Part shown: in pieces, positions 6,087 to 6,352 of the stretch | How positions within the stretch are numbered: position 1 is the first letter of the stretch | How the letters are laid out: each line of letters starts with the position of its first letter | DNA from: Rhodospirillaceae bacterium UBA6608 | GTDB taxonomy: Bacteria; Pseudomonadota; Alphaproteobacteria; Rhodospirillales_A; Casp-alpha2 | DNA: 6,352 bases | Direction: 5' to 3' | NCBI GenBank assembly: GCA_002433335.1 | Contig: DJHY01000050.1 | Span: 1 to 6,352 of the forward strand | Notes under the pieces: generated by a model | Told to the model about the DNA's origin: nothing | Seen by the model: only the letters and a program-made list of their open reading frames with translations | Databases searched by the model: none | Made by a program: the position numbers and the translations under genes

Positions 6087-6352
6087 ATGAGCGACGACGC
6101 GACCAAAACCACCGGCGACGGCTTGCCGGAAGACGAAAAGCTGACCTTCCTCTGTGTCATTGACCGGACCGAGGAAATGTCCCGTGCTGTGCGTTTTGCC
6201 TGCCTGCGGGCACGCAACGCCAATCGCCGCGTCGCCTTGCTCTACGTAACCGAGCCCGCCGAATTCCAACACTGGATGGCCATTGGCGAGCGCATGCGCG
6301 AGGAAGCCCGCGAGGAAGCCGAGGAAATGGTTCAGGCCGTGGCTTCGGTCGT
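6087..6352 (+). CDS. Universal stress protein (UspA family), 3' end cut by window edge
   Basis: The first 88 codons of a UspA-fold protein are present. UspA proteins are cytoplasmic alpha/beta proteins, many of which bind ATP or AMP and support stress survival or regulate partner proteins. After a polar, acidic 18-residue lead the pattern is strand (L-T-F-L-C-V-I-D), helix (S-R-A-V-R-F-A-C-L-R-A-R-N-A-N) and strand (R-V-A-L-L-Y-V-T-E-P). This is the usual start of the fold, with Asp26 at the position that contacts adenine in nucleotide-binding members. Then comes F-Q-H-W-M-A-I-G-E-R-M-R-E-E and a long, highly charged helix. The ATG at 6087 has AAAGGGA about 7 bases upstream, overlapping the end of the preceding gene. 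The glycine-rich phosphate-binding motif that would show ATP binding lies beyond the window. The gene is co-transcribed with the TSUP copy 2 and TIGR02186-type genes by spacing. Confidence 0.85.
   Translation, partial: MSDDATKTTGDGLPEDEKLTFLCVIDRTEEMSRAVRFACLRARNANRRVALLYVTEPAEFQHWMAIGERMREEAREEAEEMVQAVASV

Overview
The window looks like chromosomal DNA of a GC-rich alphaproteobacterium, most likely a Rhodospirillales-type organism. This rests on the FliG sequence style, the presence of a TIGR02186/Alph_Pro_TM-type protein (a family I know mainly from alphaproteobacteria), and G/C-biased third codon positions throughout. Family assignments are from sequence recognition only; no database search was run.

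Layout. (1) 1-1011, plus strand: the flagellar motor switch gene fliG, complete except for its first few codons. It is followed directly by a convergent gene, so the flagellar transcription unit ends here. (2) 1026-3075, minus strand: a tusA-like small sulfur-carrier gene followed by an AsmA-family envelope protein gene, probably co-transcribed. The AsmA start is ambiguous, and a one-base change in a G run would create an ATG start right behind the tusA-like stop. (3) 3076-3307: a divergent intergenic region with candidate control signals. (4) 3308-6352, plus strand: two tandem paralogous TSUP (TauE/SafE-type) membrane transporters, about 80% identical at protein level by hand alignment. Both apparently start at TTG. 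They are followed within a few bases by a TIGR02186-type membrane-anchored periplasmic protein and then by a universal stress protein that runs off the window.

How the genes may work together. The second transporter, the TIGR02186-type protein and the universal stress protein are packed with gaps of 5 and 4 bases, so they almost certainly form one operon. The simplest model is a sulfur-anion (sulfite, thiosulfate or sulfonate-derived) transport module with a periplasmic accessory protein and a cytoplasmic stress/nucleotide-binding partner. The divergent tusA-like carrier would give a second link to sulfur metabolism. The substrate and the role of the accessory protein are not shown by the sequence. 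The most distinctive point is the transporter duplication: copy 1 has lost the T-E-A-N-Q-I-V signature kept in copy 2, while most of the rest of the protein is preserved. No RNA genes, insertion sequences, CRISPR arrays or phage features were seen.
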